Assembly (NCBI RefSeq): GCF_032854445.1
Contig: NC_088302.1
Location: forward strand, 53,288,046-53,352,045
Length of the DNA: 64,000 bases
From: Liolophura sinensis
Taxonomy: Eukaryota; Mollusca; Polyplacophora; Chitonida; Chitonidae
Direction: 5' to 3'
Shown: in pieces, positions 38,105-52,856 of the stretch
Position numbering within the stretch: position 1 is the stretch's first letter
Layout of the letters: the number at the start of each line of letters is the position of its first letter
Position numbers and translations under genes: made by a program
The notes under the pieces: generated by a model
The model's database searches: none
Told to the model about the DNA's origin: nothing
The model's input: only the letters and a program-made list of their open reading frames with translations

Positions 38105-39960
38105 ATTCACTATACATAGGGACCACTGGCCACATGGAACACCCTATACCTAGGGTGGTGTGATATAGCGTTACTCTAACAGGGGCCACTGCTCACATGG
38201 AACAACCTACCCCCAAGGTTGTGTGACATGGGGTTACTCTAATAGGGACCACTGGCCACATGGAACACCCTATACCTAGGGTGGTGTGACATAGCGTTAC
38301 TCTAACAGGGGCCACTGCTCACATGGAACAACCTACCCCCAAGGTTGTGTGACATGGGGTTACTCTAATAGGGGCCACTGCCCACATGGATCACCCTACA
38401 CCCACGGTAGTGTGACATGGAGTTACTCTAATAGAGACCACTGGCCACATGGAAGACCTTACACCAATGGTGGTGTGACATGGAGTTACTCTAATAGAGA
38501 CCAATGTCCTCATGAAACACCCAACATCTAAGGTGGTGTGACATGGGGCTACTCTAATTGAGACCACTGGCCAAATAGAAGACCTTACACACAAGGTGGT
38601 GTGACATTACTCTAATAGGAACCAATGTCCTCATGAAACACCCGATATCTAAGGTGGTGTGACATGGGGTTACTCTAATAGGGACCAATGTCCACATGGA
38701 ACATCTTACACCAAAGGTGGTGTGACATGGGGTTACTCTAATAGGATCACTGGCCACATGGAACACCTGACACCCAAGGTGGTGTGACATGGGGTTACTC
38801 TAATAGGGACCATTGGCTATATGGAACACCTGACACCCAAGGTGGTGTGACATGGGGTTACTCTAATAGGGATCACTGGCCACATGGAACACCTGACACC
38901 CAAGGTGGTGTGACATGGGGTTACTCTAATAGGGACCATTGGCTATATGGAACACCTGACACTCAAGGTGGTGTGACATGGGGTTACTCTAATAGGGATC
39001 ACTGGCCACATGGAACACCGACACCCAAGGTGCTGTGACATGGGGTTACTCTAACAGGGATCATTGGCCACATGGAACACCCGACACCCAAGGTGCTGTG
39101 ACATGGGGTTACTCTAATTGGGACCATTGGCCACATGGAACACCATACACCCAAAGTGGTGTGACATGGGGTTACTCTAATAGGGACTACTGGCCACATG
39201 GAACACCTACACCCAAGGTGGCGTGGCATGGGGTTACTCTAATAGGGACCACTGGCCACATGGAACACCCTACACACAACATGGTATGACATGGGGTTAC
39301 TCTAATAGGGACCACTGGCCACATGGAACACCCTACACACAACATGGTATGACATGGGGTTACTCTAATAGGGATCACTGGCCACATGGAACACCGACAC
39401 CCAAGGTGGTGTGACATGGGGTTACTCTAACAGGGATCATTGGCCACATGGAACACCCGACACCCAAGGTGCTGTGACATGGGGTTACTCTAATTGGGAC
39501 CATTGGCCACATGGAACACCATACACCCAAAGTGGTGTGACATGGGGTTACTCTAATAGGGACTACTGGCCACATGGAACACCTACACCCAAGGTGGCGT
39601 GGCATGGGGTTACTCTAATAGGGACGATTGGCTATATGGAACACCTGACACCCAAGGTGGTGTGACATGGGGTTACTCTAATAGGGACCACTGGCCACAT
39701 GGAACACCCTACACACAACATGGTATGACATGGGGTTACTCTAATAGGGACCACTGGCCACATGGAACACCCTACACACAACATGGTATGACATGGGGTT
39801 ACTCTAATAGGGACCACTGGCCACATGGAACACCCTACACACAACATGGTATGACATGGGGTTACTCTAATAGGGACCACTGGCCACATGGAACACCCTA
39901 CACACAAGGTGGTATCACATGTACTTACTCTAAAAGGAACCACTGCCAACGTGGGACAGC
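38105..39960. repeat. 63-bp minisatellite (about 29 copies) with higher-order duplications
   Basis: The unit contains GTGTGACATGGGGTTACTCT, AATAGGGACCACTGG, CCACATGGAACACC and ACACCCAAGGTG; adjacent units are 63 bp apart (GACATGG at 38786 and 38849). Two long-period duplications are visible: a 126-bp block at 38170/38296 and a 376-bp block at 39035/39411 whose copies are almost identical. The array ends in four near-identical units. It lies in the predicted SHC 5' intron. Confidence 0.94.
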
Positions 39961-39964
39961 CTAG

Positions 39965-40160
39965 CTGCCCAGTGACCAAAAAGCCTCTCACCAAAGCTGT
40001 GAGTTCAACTCCAGCTATTGCTGGCGCCCTCTCTGGTCGCATGTGGTAAGGTCTGCCAGAAATGGTTGTGGGTTTCTCCAAGGCTCTGCCCGGTCTCCTT
40101 CCTCTATAATGCTGGCTGTGAAATATTCTTGAGTATGGTGTAAAACTCAAAGAAATAACT
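39965..40160 (+). mobile_element. Diverged SINE, MetaSINE-like
   Basis: It has the order of the 61018-61291 element: CCAGTGACC, GTGAGTTCAACTCCAG (B-box-like), TGGTAAGGTCTGCCAG, CTTCCTCTATAATGCTGGC, then GAAATATTCTTGAGTATGG and an A-rich end. The tRNA-like A-box region is reduced and an internal piece of the 3' core is missing. It abuts the 63-bp array. Confidence 0.7.
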
Positions 40161-43100
40161 GAACTGCATCATGTCACATTTAGCACTTCCCAGCCTCAGC
40201 TGCAAACAGTACCTCCGTATTCTACTTATCTTGGCAAAAATACAGCAATATTACATGTGAATACTTGTTCTAAAATTGTGGTGCATATGTACCAAGCAAT
40301 ACTGATATAATGTACATACGCTGACATCGGCATATAATCGTCAACATTTATAATCACTTACTACACCCGTTAATTCCTTAAATGCATACTTACTACCAAG
40401 CTTACAGCGTACATGTATGTAAATGTACAGAGCTCAGCAGTGATTTGGACAAACAAGAGAGTTTAGCTGAGCTGCCTGACTGGCAATGCCCCGAGAATCA
40501 TCATGTAGCACTGTAATAATCACACAGAGAAATTAGCAGAAGGGTTGCGCCTAGGAAAAGGCCAGGCACAAATAATTATACATGTACAATCAAAGCTGCA
40601 CAAATTCCTACAGCCTATACAGATCTATACAAAGGAGTCACAAGTAAATTTCTTCTATATGTAATCGCATTCATCATCGATGGTTCTTTTAGACATATTA
40701 CATACAGAAAAGGTACATGTTGGTACATAAAGGTATCAGGAATGTACACTACACCATTTTCAATTAAACTCTATCCCAATTAAAGCTATAAGTACACTAT
40801 CTGACCATAGGAAAGCATAGGAAAGCTTTAATAAGAAGAGATATGTGCATTAGTAACTTCAACTTGTTCTAAATGCTGCTGACAGTGAAGTATATACATG
40901 TAGGATACCAAAATCTAATCTACAGAAATCTGTCTAAATGAGATTGAGGTCACAATAAAACATCATAACATATACACCCCAAACACACTGCCCTGTCAAC
41001 TTAGGCGATGAAGAGGTATACCCACCAAGGCTAGCATGTTACAGAAGACTCCAACACACAGGGTACATGTACTTGTATTCCACACCAATGTATTACATAC
41101 AAATATATGTTAACATATGCATTTGGTACAAACTTCATACCCAAAGTCTATGTCAGTGGTTCCTAAAGTTTGACCCCTGGGCCTGGGCCGGCAGCCACAT
41201 CCACAGAGCATAGTGCCAGAAAATACCGCTAGGCTCCTGTATCCTAGGACTAATAATGATGTGGGCTCCCTAATCTGTGTATAACCTAACCGTTAACTGT
41301 ACATCACTAAGCATGAGGGCAGATCAGCCTGGGACGAGGCTTGCTGCTTATACTGGATACTTAATGGCGCCGAGTTAAGACGAGTTTCTGTATCAGATAG
41401 AGCTCTCAGTATGGGTGTCCCAAATCAGCGTTTCTCTGCTAGACTGATGCACACTCTATAGAGTACTTCAAAGTAGCCGCATCAGCTTTACTGAGTGTGG
41501 GATTGGAATATCGTATGTGTTAGGAAATGAGTGGCTCAGTAGAAACATAACTCCTTCACACAGATGGAACTCTCAAGGGTTTCACTACTAACATGAAACT
41601 CCATCATCAATCTCAGCAGACTAGCTTTTTACTACAGACAAGGATAACTTACACAGGACTATTTTTGACTTGAACCAGACATTGGTGGGTCTATAGCCAT
41701 GCAAAGTAAATACATAATATATAACAGGCAAATATAACTGGAACTTTTCCAGGTAGATAACAACTTACAAATAAACTTATCAGTATTTTCATGATAAAAC
41801 ACCCTGTTTCTGGCAAACATTTACCAGCATTCCAAGTGCAGAGACAAACAACCTCAAACACGATCATCAGTTTAAGAAAAACGTTTTCTGTTCACCTGAG
41901 TTGTATTCCACCTGTTGTTATGTTTGTACACATATAGTTTGCACATAGCTAAAGTGCTGTACAGTCAACAATTTAAATGCCAAAACATCTACCTGTGACA
42001 AGTGAACATATATAGACATGTTGTCATTCAAGCAGAAATATACATGTTCTTTATGCAGTGACAAAATTGTCTTCAAACAAATAACATTACATACAGTACT
42101 GTCCAGGCTATCCCATTCTCCACCAGTCAATAAATTGCACTAAAAAGAGTTCAAGTGTGTAACAATTCGAGTTTGTATAAGTGCAAGTACATGTATATAT
42201 GCGGATAAAGACTCATACAGTGTATACACAAAGGGATTTAAAAATACAGTAGCCCAATAACTTGTGAACGCATGCTGCAGTACAGGGGAAAATAGAAGTC
42301 AAGCTTTCATTCAATGCATGTATTCAACTCTCCTTATAACTTATCTCACTTCTATTCAACTGGGCTTATTTCACTGAGGCAGCAAGTTCAGAAGAATTCT
42401 ACAGACTTCCTACTTCTCAATGCCACTGAGTTAACACGAAGACAATATAATTAGCAAGTGATTTTCCTTGGAGAAAATATCATCTTGCCCTATATTAATG
42501 TACAAGCCTTATTTCATCCCATACACTGGAAAGCATTCAAATTCGAGCTACAGAAAACACCTAAAATAATGCTACAAAAAAACTTATAATACTGTACCAA
42601 AGCAGGAAATGTTCTCAGTCTGGAGTAACTACAACTCATGCTTGCCAGCAGCGCATCATGCAAACCTCTGATTGTCTACAGGCAGCGTCCCTTTACATGC
42701 AAAGAGAGGTGAATCTGAATAGGTAGCCTATTAAATATCAATGACAAAAAACCCACAAGATAAAATGTCATCTACACCAGTAATATAGTTACATGTATAT
42801 CCCAGTTAAGACCAGGAGCCTTCTTCCTGAAACGTACACAGTGTTAAGTAGCCCTTAGCCAAGTGCACTTCATATCTCTATAACATATGTGGTCATGGTA
42901 GTTAAGGGCTTACTTCATAATCAAAGTGCCAGTCCCTGTTTCCACCACAAAATCAATCAAACAATAGAATTTTATGCTATAAAGATATATAATCTCGATC
43001 TAATTTAGATAGGAAATTAACTTGCAAAAGAACTCACAAATCAGGGGATCTTCCCTCACTGAACAAGTTTCAGCTGTAGAACATCAGTCTTTTTCCTGCT

Positions 43101-46100
43101 GACCTTGTTTACCAAATGACCAATGTTTTACAACAAGAGGTTCAGACTGCTAGGTTTCTGATTGCCCTCAGCACTCAATACATGTATGTACCTGTCATGG
43201 TCCCACAAGACTCACTGACAAAACTAGTCCTGATTTATCAGAGTGCATTGAACATAAGCCATATTGCAAGTCTATCCAATATCACAGTGGTTGGAAGAGA
43301 TGTCCATAGACTGGATGGAGACAAGACAAATCCAACTCAGTGCACGTCTAACACATATCTCACATATCACCACGAAGTCTGCCAGGCAGCTAGACAGTTT
43401 TGATCAGTAAATTACATGAACATCTACTACGACCTTGTCAGGGAGTCAATAGGCCAGACTAACAGCATATATACACGAAGCCAAACTTAGTTTTAATGCA
43501 TCTCTGCAGCCATATTAGTCCTGTAACATTTCATAAAGTAGCCTGATAGAACATCCAGAACATGTTTTGATGAATTCGTTAAGCATTTTGGCCTGAACAC
43601 TGCTGTTTGATTGAACCAGACAGAATGGCTAAACTGCTGTCCCGAAGGAAGTAAGAAGCCCAAGTTCTACCTCACAGAATTCTTCTCCATCAGACACAGG
43701 TCTAAAGGACAAACCTACCTCACTAGCTCAGAACTGGCCAAGAAGACCCTCCAAAGTCTCCTTTCTCTAAACTGCTGAGTTCACACCAGACATTGTGCTC
43801 CTCTAAGACATGTTTTGCCTACTGCTTTCGAAACGAAGCAGACAGTGCATGTATATCCAACATGCTTTTTGCCCAATGCTCTGCGCTGTAGATGGCCCAG
43901 ACAGTATCCAACACGCTTTCATTGTTATTATTGATTTTCTGGGTATTTTTAGAGGGACTTGAGTCAGATACTATTCTCAGAATATATTGTGCTTATCCAA
44001 TAATGAATCAGCCGGTATTGGATCAACAGACATGATTTAGATACTGGCTACTGGCTGGAAGCTGGCTGTGTCCTCAGTTCTAGCTCCATCTGACCATGTG
44101 GAGGTGTACATCACTGCACCGTCCAGTCAAGTGACCGCCTACTGACCGTTAACCCAGGGACGTCATCAGACATTCCAACGCCATACACAGCTAGGAGTCG
44201 GGATCCTATATTATACGACATCGCCACGCAAGCACGGACACCTCGACACTAACCATATATTGCACAATCCCATGCAACATGTGACTCACAGAAAGGTTCA
44301 TCTGTTCATCTGATAAAGAATCCAAATGTGGAAATTCCTTGCCAACAGTATTTACACAACACATGATCCTTCTTACCCAATCAATCGTGAATTTCCACAG
44401 ATTTCATCATCTCTGAATACAGCCAGATCCTCTCACTACGACTATTTTGTACCATTCTTAGTTCTTTAAAAAAATTATACATCATTTTTCTTTGTTCAAT
44501 TACAAAAAACAACACACAACCATCTTAGGATCTTTCAAACACAAGAAATTCCTGCTTAATGAAAGTTCATCAAATGGTAAGCAAAAAATATACTGCTTAA
44601 AATTCAATTCTTTCGGTTCAAATCATTTGACAGGAATTTGGTTTGTTAGAGATCACAATGAACAGTTTGTTGTAATTCAGTTCTTCTATTTGATACACAA
44701 CTGCTTGGCATGTTATTCTCAATACACTTTCCTTAATTCTGGCTAGTAATGCACCATTGTAACAAGTCAGCTCCTCTTCATCTATTGTCTACTCTTCAGT
44801 GAGAGTAATTCTCAGTCTCTTTCACAGTTCACTAGTTTGAATGAAGTACTTACTGTACTTCTGTCATACACGTTCATATAAATTACCTCATAGGGTCTTA
44901 CACCGTTTCATAGTTGTATATGTTCATAGAGTCCTTGATTTCCACTTGTCTCATAAACTGTAACTGAACTGCTCCCATGTTCTAATCTCTATAGCTGTTA
45001 CATGCATACATTACATTATCATTTTATCATAATACACATGTAATCTGATTGTTTATTTGTATATATACATCTAACTGATCAATCTGACTCATTTAATAAT
45101 CTAGGCATCCAGTTTCAGAACTACTACAATTTTCTGTAAGAATTTTTTAATTAGCTCCATAGAAATTAATTTGTTTTTATACAATGTAGTTACTGACATG
45201 ACAACATAAACACAGTGTTGACAAAACATCTGACCACAACACCAAACAATGCACCAGAACTTATTTACTCCTGATTTTGGCAAATGTCTGACAATTAAAT
45301 ACAATTAAGCAGGGTGACAGCTAGCCAACGGTTTCTTTCATACTTTTGCCTTTCATTTGTGAGGATGTGAAAATCTACGTCCATGTACAAGTAAGACGCA
45401 CCAAGCATGGTCACCTAGCATGTTATAAAATGGGGACTGGCTGTCATGAAGAGCACAAGCACAGAAGTAATAAATCCATTTCAAATTTTCCCTTTTCAAT
45501 ATTTCAGTTTTGAAATGGATAAAATTTTTTATTTATTTTCTGTTTGAGAAACACAAGAAGACAGGTGGAAAAAATTAAGTGTCACAAATCTGAAAAAGCT
45601 AAATGCAAAATCATTATACTTCAAACTTACACAATTGAATTTTTTCATCATCTAGACGTCATTGAGTTACACAAAATCAGCACTGCTTTCCTAGGTGCTG
45701 ACATTCCAATGGAGTAGTCAGTGAATACGCTCTAAATCTTGAACCTAAAATTCGACCTTTCCTATATTATATGCTAATGGACGCAGTATATACAGTAAGT
45801 GCATTAAAGGGTCTAATCATTACATAACTTTAAAATAAATAACACGACATCATCTTGGTTCATTTGGCTTCATATAGATTGTTTCATGGGCCACTCATGG
45901 GGTGCATTGATTGCAATAATGTACATACAGTTTGAATGGAGAAAAAACCTGAAAACACATGACTGCACTAAGTACCTGAACAGGAGTAATTATGAAAATA
46001 ATTAACCGATTAAAACTACACTTCATGAAGCACAAGTTTAGAGGACAGGCAAGATGTATGGTGAGTTTCATTGCAATTGGCACAGTAAATTGGGCAGAGA

Positions 46101-48409
46101 TACATGTACAAAATTGTGTCTACAGATAGACATACAGACACGGTGATATCAGTGTACCCTCCCCCCCCCCCCCCACTCCACCACCACCAACTTTGTTAAA
46201 GGAGGTATAAAAACACCTGTTTTCAATAAAGCTTTGTCTTCCAGCACCTTTCAAGGTACAGTTATTTACAACTGCTGACATGTACGGCTAACACTTGTAC
46301 ATGCCCTGGGTGCGAGTTTCCCCCTACAGTCCCCAAAAAAGTTTTTCCCATAGTAATTCAGTCAAAACTATAGAATTTCCTCCATTATCATTACATGTCT
46401 ATGTTTATGTACGCAGAACTTCATTAAGGATTCTAATCTGAGTTTAGGTCCTACCTGAGTCTTATTCCCGCCTTGTCTCTTCCCATTTTGTCACTCCAGT
46501 TGTGTATACACGCAGAACATTCAACTAAAACTGTCTTCAATAACTCAATACCCTAACACCATGAACACTGAGAAAATTCAGATTAATACGTTGTTCACAG
46601 ATTAGCACATAAACAACCACGCTCTAATCTGAAAGAGTTACGTAGCTTATGGTTAAGAAGTCAGCTGCAAATTCCAAAGTGAGTAAGTACAGTAGACTGA
46701 AATACACAGAGGCTCAAAGTGTATACATACATTAATAGCTGACAATTTATGCCAGTAAACTAGTGCAGGTAGTAGATCAGTCAGCAGTTTAGCAAACAAT
46801 GACTCAAGCCACGCCAGTGACTTTGACCTCAAAAACACAACCTGACGCTAGAAGACATTGCATGGTATCCTTGCTAGCTGACCTCTTCGTGACTTGAGCT
46901 ATTATCTCAAATAGTACTGAATATATTACGTTTCTGAGGACATATTCTGAAAGCCTGGGTAGGATTTCCAGACATCTTCTTCCTTTGAATAGGAAATTAC
47001 AGTCAACTAAAAATGCTTCCAGAACAAATAACTGTCGAAAATGAAAATGAATGTTTCCAAAGGGCAATGTATCAACAACCACTAAAGATTTGAAGCTGTA
47101 ACTTGGCGAACCTTCCTCATATACGCTAAGGTATGCCTAAGAATTGTTTCAAAATATTCCAAGGGGGGTCACTACACCAGACGGCTGAAATGACATGGCA
47201 TGACCCCGCACTGAATGGGCAAGTTGTGCCTCTTTCTATTCTAACTCCATGTCTTCAGTTTCATTGACACTTTAGACAAATGAGCCAGTGAAGGACCCAG
47301 AATGTTACAAAATACCACACAACTAGAGCCCTAAGAAAGAGAAAGGACCACAGATTCAGGGTTTTACTTTTAAAGCCATTGACAATTACTTCTCTAAATT
47401 TACCGTCAAAGGAGAGACAACACTAGACCAAAGGTATATACAGCTGTATGCATCAATAATGTATCCCACAACAATTTTTAACAGCATACCTTTCCATTTT
47501 TGTGTGCATAACTGAGATATCAGAAGTTAAAAACAAGCAAAAAATTGAAAACTATGATGTCTCAAAATTAGCTAATGAGATGCCAGTTATCTCTATAAGC
47601 CAAGAGTGTAACTATGGATGTCAGACGAACACTGTTTTTGCCTTTTAGCCATAGAAGTAAAGGGTACCAGTGATGTGACATTGTGTTTCCTGTTTCTCTG
47701 ACCTAGCCAGATTAACGGTTCATAAGGTTACAAAGCACGTCAAAACAAGATGAGTGTAGATGTTTAGGGCTATTTCTACCTCTCTTCCATAATAATTAAG
47801 GATACATTCATATTTGTTGTCTTTTCTTTTAAACCAAATACAGATGATGGATCTAGTTGCAAATGACTGACGACATTCAATGCAGCATCACATTCCAGCG
47901 CTTTGAATCCTGGTGTTCTCTGTGTGCCTACCGTTGCCTGTGTAAAGTACAGGTGTAGCTTATGAAAGAGATGTTAAACAAAAATGTTGGGGGTGGGATA
48001 TTCCATCACTGACTAGAATCAATGTTAAACAACACTGTTAAGGGTGCTTTCTTAAAAGGCACTGCATGTATTGAGCTCAGGATTTGCACATGTGTAGAGC
48101 AGAATAGCATGAGAGAGATATTCCATCATTTATTCAGTGTGTTCATAATAAGAACCATAAATTACTGATTTCCTGACTTATTGTATTATGTATTAAAATC
48201 AATGTTCAACAAAATGTTAGGGGTGATGTCTCAAAAGTATTGTATGTATTGGCCTGAACTTTTACATGCAAATAAAGCAGTGACATAAGGGACTAAACAA
48301 GCCTGTGTGCATCGCAGGGGGTCAAAAGGTCAGACATCTAGAGATGGCAGTGAACGCATTCAAGCATGGTGGCTGGTGATGGAATTTGTCCGAACTTTTT
48401 AGGCTCACA
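40161..48409. other. Long non-coding stretch, predicted SHC 5' intron
   Basis: About 8 kb without a recognisable exon, array or transposon. A C-run lies at 46161-46174. An open stretch of about 50 codons at 43626-43780 on plus has protein-like composition but no recognisable family and no clear splice context. Confidence 0.4.
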
Positions 48410-48415
48410 TCAATG

Positions 48416-49628
48416 ATCAGACATGGGACACAAAAATGGAATGGACAGCGAAGATGTCTGATGGACACTTTTTAACATCATGAGGCATGGGACACAAAAA
48501 TGGAATGGACAGCTGAGATGTCTGATGGACATTTTTTAACATCATGAGGCATGGGATACAAAAATGGAATGGACAGCTGAGATGTCTGATGGACACTTTT
48601 TAACATCATGAGGCATGGGATACAAAAATGGAATGGACAGCTGAGATGTCTGATGAACAATTTTTAACATCATGAGGCATGGGATAAAAAATGGAATGGA
48701 CAGCGAAGATGTCTGATGGACAATTTTTAACATGATGAGGCATGGGACACAAAAACAGAATGGACGGCTGAGATGTCTGATGGACACTTTTTAACATGAT
48801 CAGACATGGGACACAAAAACGGAATGGACGACTGAGATGTCTTATGGACACTTTTTAACATGATCAGACATGGGACACAAAAATGGAATGTACAGCTGAG
48901 ATGTCTGATGGACACTTTTTAACATGATGAGACATGGGACACAAAAATGGAATGGACAGCAAAGATGTCTGATGGACACTTTTTAACATGATCAGACATG
49001 GGACATAAAAACGGAATGGACGACTGAGATGTCTGATGGACACTTTTTAACACGATGAGACATGGGACACAAAACCTGAATGGACGACAGAGATGTCTGA
49101 TGGACACTTTTTAACATGATGAGACATGGGGCACAAAAACGGAAAGGACAACAGAGATGTCTGATGGACAATTTTTAACACCATGAGGCATGGGACACAA
49201 AAACGGAATAGATGGCTGAGATGTCTGATGGACACTTTTTAACACGATGAGACATGGGACACAAAAACGGAATGGACGGCTGAGATGTCTGATGGACACT
49301 TTTTAACATGATCAGACATGGGACACAAAAATGGAATGGACGACAGAGATGTCTGATGGACACTTTTTAACATCATGAGGCATGGGACACAAAAACGGAA
49401 TGGATGGCTGAGATGTCTGATGGACACTTTTTAACATGATGAGACATGGGACACAAAAACGGAATGGACGACAGAGATGTCTGATGGACACTTTTTAACA
49501 TGATGAGACATGGGACACAAAACCTGAATGGATGGCTGAGATGTCTGATGGACACTTTTTAACACGATGAGACATGGGACACAAAAACGGAATGGACGGC
49601 TGAGATGTCTGATGGACACTTTTTAACA
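48416..49628. repeat. 64-bp minisatellite (about 19 copies)
   Basis: The unit contains ATGGGACACAAAAACGGAATGG, ACGGCTGAGATGTCTGATGG, ACACTTTTTAACA and TGATGAGAC; unit starts are 64 bp apart. Since 64 is not a multiple of three, the minus-strand open frames (60-81 codons) are shifted copies of one another and not genes. It lies in the predicted SHC 5' intron. Confidence 0.94.
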
Positions 49629-49929
49629 GCCCCAGCCATCCATTGGAGACACAAAACAGACATGTTTACTAACATGGCAGGTGAATGAAATGATCCTAGG
49701 GATCTACCAGTTTACTATGTCAGAACAACCAGCCAGAGCTAGACTGGGAGGTGACTCACTGAGACACCATACATTGATGGAAATAAGATGGGAGCGACAG
49801 GCAAAATAGTAGAAAAATTGTGAAAGAGACATCATGATTTCTAAATCACTCTATGGCTATCTCAATCAGCTATAAGCTGTTTTGGCTCTCAATGATTTCC
49901 TGGAGTAGATGGCTATGCTGTTAATGACA

Positions 49930-50295
49930 GCCAGCAGTTGACATCAGCAGGATGCAGCGTGAGGCTGTCCATATTTGTCTGGACGGCCTGGACATCGGCA
50001 GGATGGAGCGCGAGGCTGTCCATATTTGTCTGGACGACCTTGACATCAAAAGTATGTAGCGTGAGGCTGTCCATATTTGTCTGGAAGGCCTTGACATCAG
50101 CAGGATGTAGCGTGAGGCTGTCCATATTAGTCTGGACGGCCTTGACATCAGCAGGATGCAGCGTGAGGCTGTCCATATTTGTCTGGACGACCTTGACGTC
50201 AGCAGGATGCAGCGTGAGGCTGTCCATATTTGTCTGGACGGCGTTGACATCAGAAGGATGCAGCGTGAGGCTGTCCAAATTTGTCCTGACGGCCA
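49930..50295. repeat. 51-bp minisatellite (about 7 copies)
   Basis: The unit contains GACATCAGCAGGATGCAGCG, TGAGGCTGTCCATATTTGTC and TGGACGGCCTT (51 bp). Open frames of 127-140 codons exist on both strands with 17-residue periodicity (for example VQTNMDSLTLHPADVKA on minus); no flanking splice or start signals support translation. Confidence 0.92.
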
Positions 50296-52333
50296 CAATA
50301 TTTGCCTCACTGGATAAGCCTCACAAAACAATGTGTCAGACATAATTTTTATGTTTAGTTTTCTCTTTGCAGAAATAGAACACTATAAAAACAGTTACAT
50401 AATTCAGCTGATAATTGAACTGTGGATATACTTAGTGCGACCACATACATCTGCCTGGCCACAAAGCAGGGGCTACTGTGGGAATTTAACTGTGAGAAGT
50501 CCATTATTTCTTCTTTTTTTCCATTGTCTTCAGACTCTTTCAACAATTTATATGCACATCAATTCATTTAAGTAGACATGAAAAAGCAGTTATGTGCCTA
50601 TGCATGGATTTAAAAACATTATACCTTCACATTTTTCAACTGATAAATAAATAAATATTTGCCATGGTGTCTTCTGCTTTGGATTTGTAATATGCTAGTA
50701 AACAGCTGGTTGGTATATGTGTCAAGCATGACGCGCATGCACGCCAGTTCATGAATCTTTGTGAGCTCCCAAAGGCTAGCCCAAGAGGCTATAAATGGTG
50801 GAATGCCAGGGTAAACGATGGAGTTAATACATTTTGGACATTTCCTTCAAAGGTGGTATTAATACAGAATTTGAGCTGTTTAATGCACCAAGATTAGGAA
50901 AGATATGTGTCTAGTGCCAGCAGCTGTAATAACAACGAGAAACAAAGTTTTTTTTATTTTATTGCCTTTTCGTGATTTCTTGCCAACATTGTTTCGCGCC
51001 TGTCCTTATAAGCAGTGTAAGCCGTACTTGTGCAATCAATGGCAGATACAAGTGAACGGAGAAGAGGTATTCACTGTTGAAGAATTTGTTCATTAAAAAA
51101 AATATTGTTCAAAATAAACTTTCCAGGCAAAAATCTCCTTGTGTACAAGAAGAGAATGACTGTAAGTACTTGGACAAAGGTGAAACAAGAAGATAAAGTG
51201 GGTAAATTAGCATTAGCGAAATTTTTTTTTTTGCCCTTTTAAATAGAGCAACATTCTGACTAGAACTGCAGCATGCTGTGAGGTTGATCACAATATCCGC
51301 TACATGTTCTGACTACGTAGAATTCTGCTAACTATGAGCAGATCAACAACAATTTAACAACGTACTAACATACTGAGCTGCTAGGTCAGCTTCACGCACT
51401 CCTACATGAGCTCACTGTTCTACCTTAGCTGCAGCCTTAAATCTTAAATATTAAACCCTGACCTCGTAGATTTATGCATTAATGAACAGATAAATCATGT
51501 CTGCATACAAATGTAGCTTCAGTTTTATGTTTGTGATCAACGGGAAGAGTAAATCCTTGGTGTTTTGACGAAACATCTTCACTTCTGTACGTACTTCGGC
51601 CCTGTTTGGACCCTAAATTTCACGCAATAATCAATTTCATGTCAAATGACATTGTGAAACCCCATGGTTTTATAGCTTGACAGATTATGACGTTTTTCCA
51701 CCCAGAATCCTGGGTCACATGATGGCTAGTAGTGCAGCGAAAAATGACAACCAACCCACTGGAGTGGAGGCAACTTGTGCGCTGAAATCATCTGATTTTG
51801 TCATACATGTTGGAGTAAGGACTGTGCTTGTTTGTTTTGAAGTATCCCTTTACGTGTTTGTCTTCACAGATATCTGTTAGATATGCTGAGTGATACCAGA
51901 AGTCAGTGTGGCTCTGTCTGCCCGGCTCTGTCTGCCCGGCACATGAGTGCATCACTAGATCAGCTGAGCCACATTCATGCCGCTTCGAGTGGATAAGAAC
52001 TCCTGTGAGGCAATCCAGGGATCTACACCACTCATCAGATGACAGTCAAGGAAAAGGCTCTCCGTGTTTTCATTTATTTAAATCCAACCTTCTTTCGTCC
52101 CGACTACAATGGACTTGCAATCGGACCACTTCACTTTACTATACCCGTCATAATCGTATAACATTCACGAGGCGCTGAACTGGGAATTGAACCTTATCTT
52201 CATTTTCAAACTCAACTTTCAAATTTCACTGTACATGTAAACATTGTTTCTTGCTTTCTGACAGTTACAAGTCAGTTAAAGAAAACGAACCCATAATAAA
52301 GAGTATATGGTGTTAATCTCAACGTTTTCTTAC
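50296..52333. other. Non-coding stretch with one weak exon candidate
   Basis: Mostly featureless. At about 51719-51814 on plus, ATGATGGCTAGTAGTGCAGC opens a frame that runs into GTTGGA/gtaagg, a usable donor. The encoded peptide (MMASSAAKNDNQPTGV and on) is unfamiliar and no second exon was found, so it is reported only as a candidate. Confidence 0.3.
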
Positions 52334-52432
52334 CTAAAAACGTCCCCGATTTGTTATTGCATAGCGCTATCCTTGGACGGTGGGGCTGTACCTTTAAAAT
52401 TCGTGATAACGTTTGACAAGTTCCCGGAAGTG
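52334..52432 (-). promoter_or_regulatory. SHC1: Candidate SHC non-coding first exon and start region
   Basis: On the minus strand CGTTTTTAG/gtaagaaaac is a strong 5' splice site at 52334/52333, and upstream of it lies CACTTCCGG (plus-strand CCGGAAGTG, 52424-52432), an ETS-family site typical of TATA-less promoters. The intervening sequence has only a three-codon reading frame (ATG CAA TAA), compatible with a 5' UTR exon that splices to 36424. The intron would be 15.9 kb. The exon's 5' end is not determined. Basis is signal reading and the conserved head-to-head layout with CKS1. Confidence 0.45.
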
Positions 52433-52856
52433 ATTCATCCATTCGTGTCTGTTACGGTACGCATGCTCTGACATTGCTATCATTGATGACACAAAATAAG
52501 GGACTTAAAATACAAAGGTACAGCAAACTTAGTCATATTTTTCAGAATGTTCCTTTTAGATACTTATGATGATAAGAACCTTGCAAATATTATATTTCCA
52601 TAATTAACTATTATTCTACCATCAAGAGAGGAATACATCTTTATTTCTTACACAATGTCTTTCTTTAGTTTGTTTAGTGCTATATTTAAGTATGCTTACT
52701 TTCTCAACATTTCGGGACTGTTGCCTGACAGTGCTTCAATTTCAATGTCGTTTAGTAAATACCCGAATATGGGAGATGTAAAGTTCTGACTGGTACCTTT
52801 TCTGGCAAATTCGAATGTACGAGTGACAAAAGACGATAAACACAATTTTCTTCAAG

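Noticed and set aside
38105-39960. CRISPR-like array
   Set aside because: The repeats are contiguous without unique spacers and the DNA is clearly eukaryotic.
43626-43780. Protein-like 50-codon open stretch (NCCPEGSKKPKFYLTEF and on)
   Set aside because: No family recognised, ends in a stop shortly after, and the flanking splice signals are poor.
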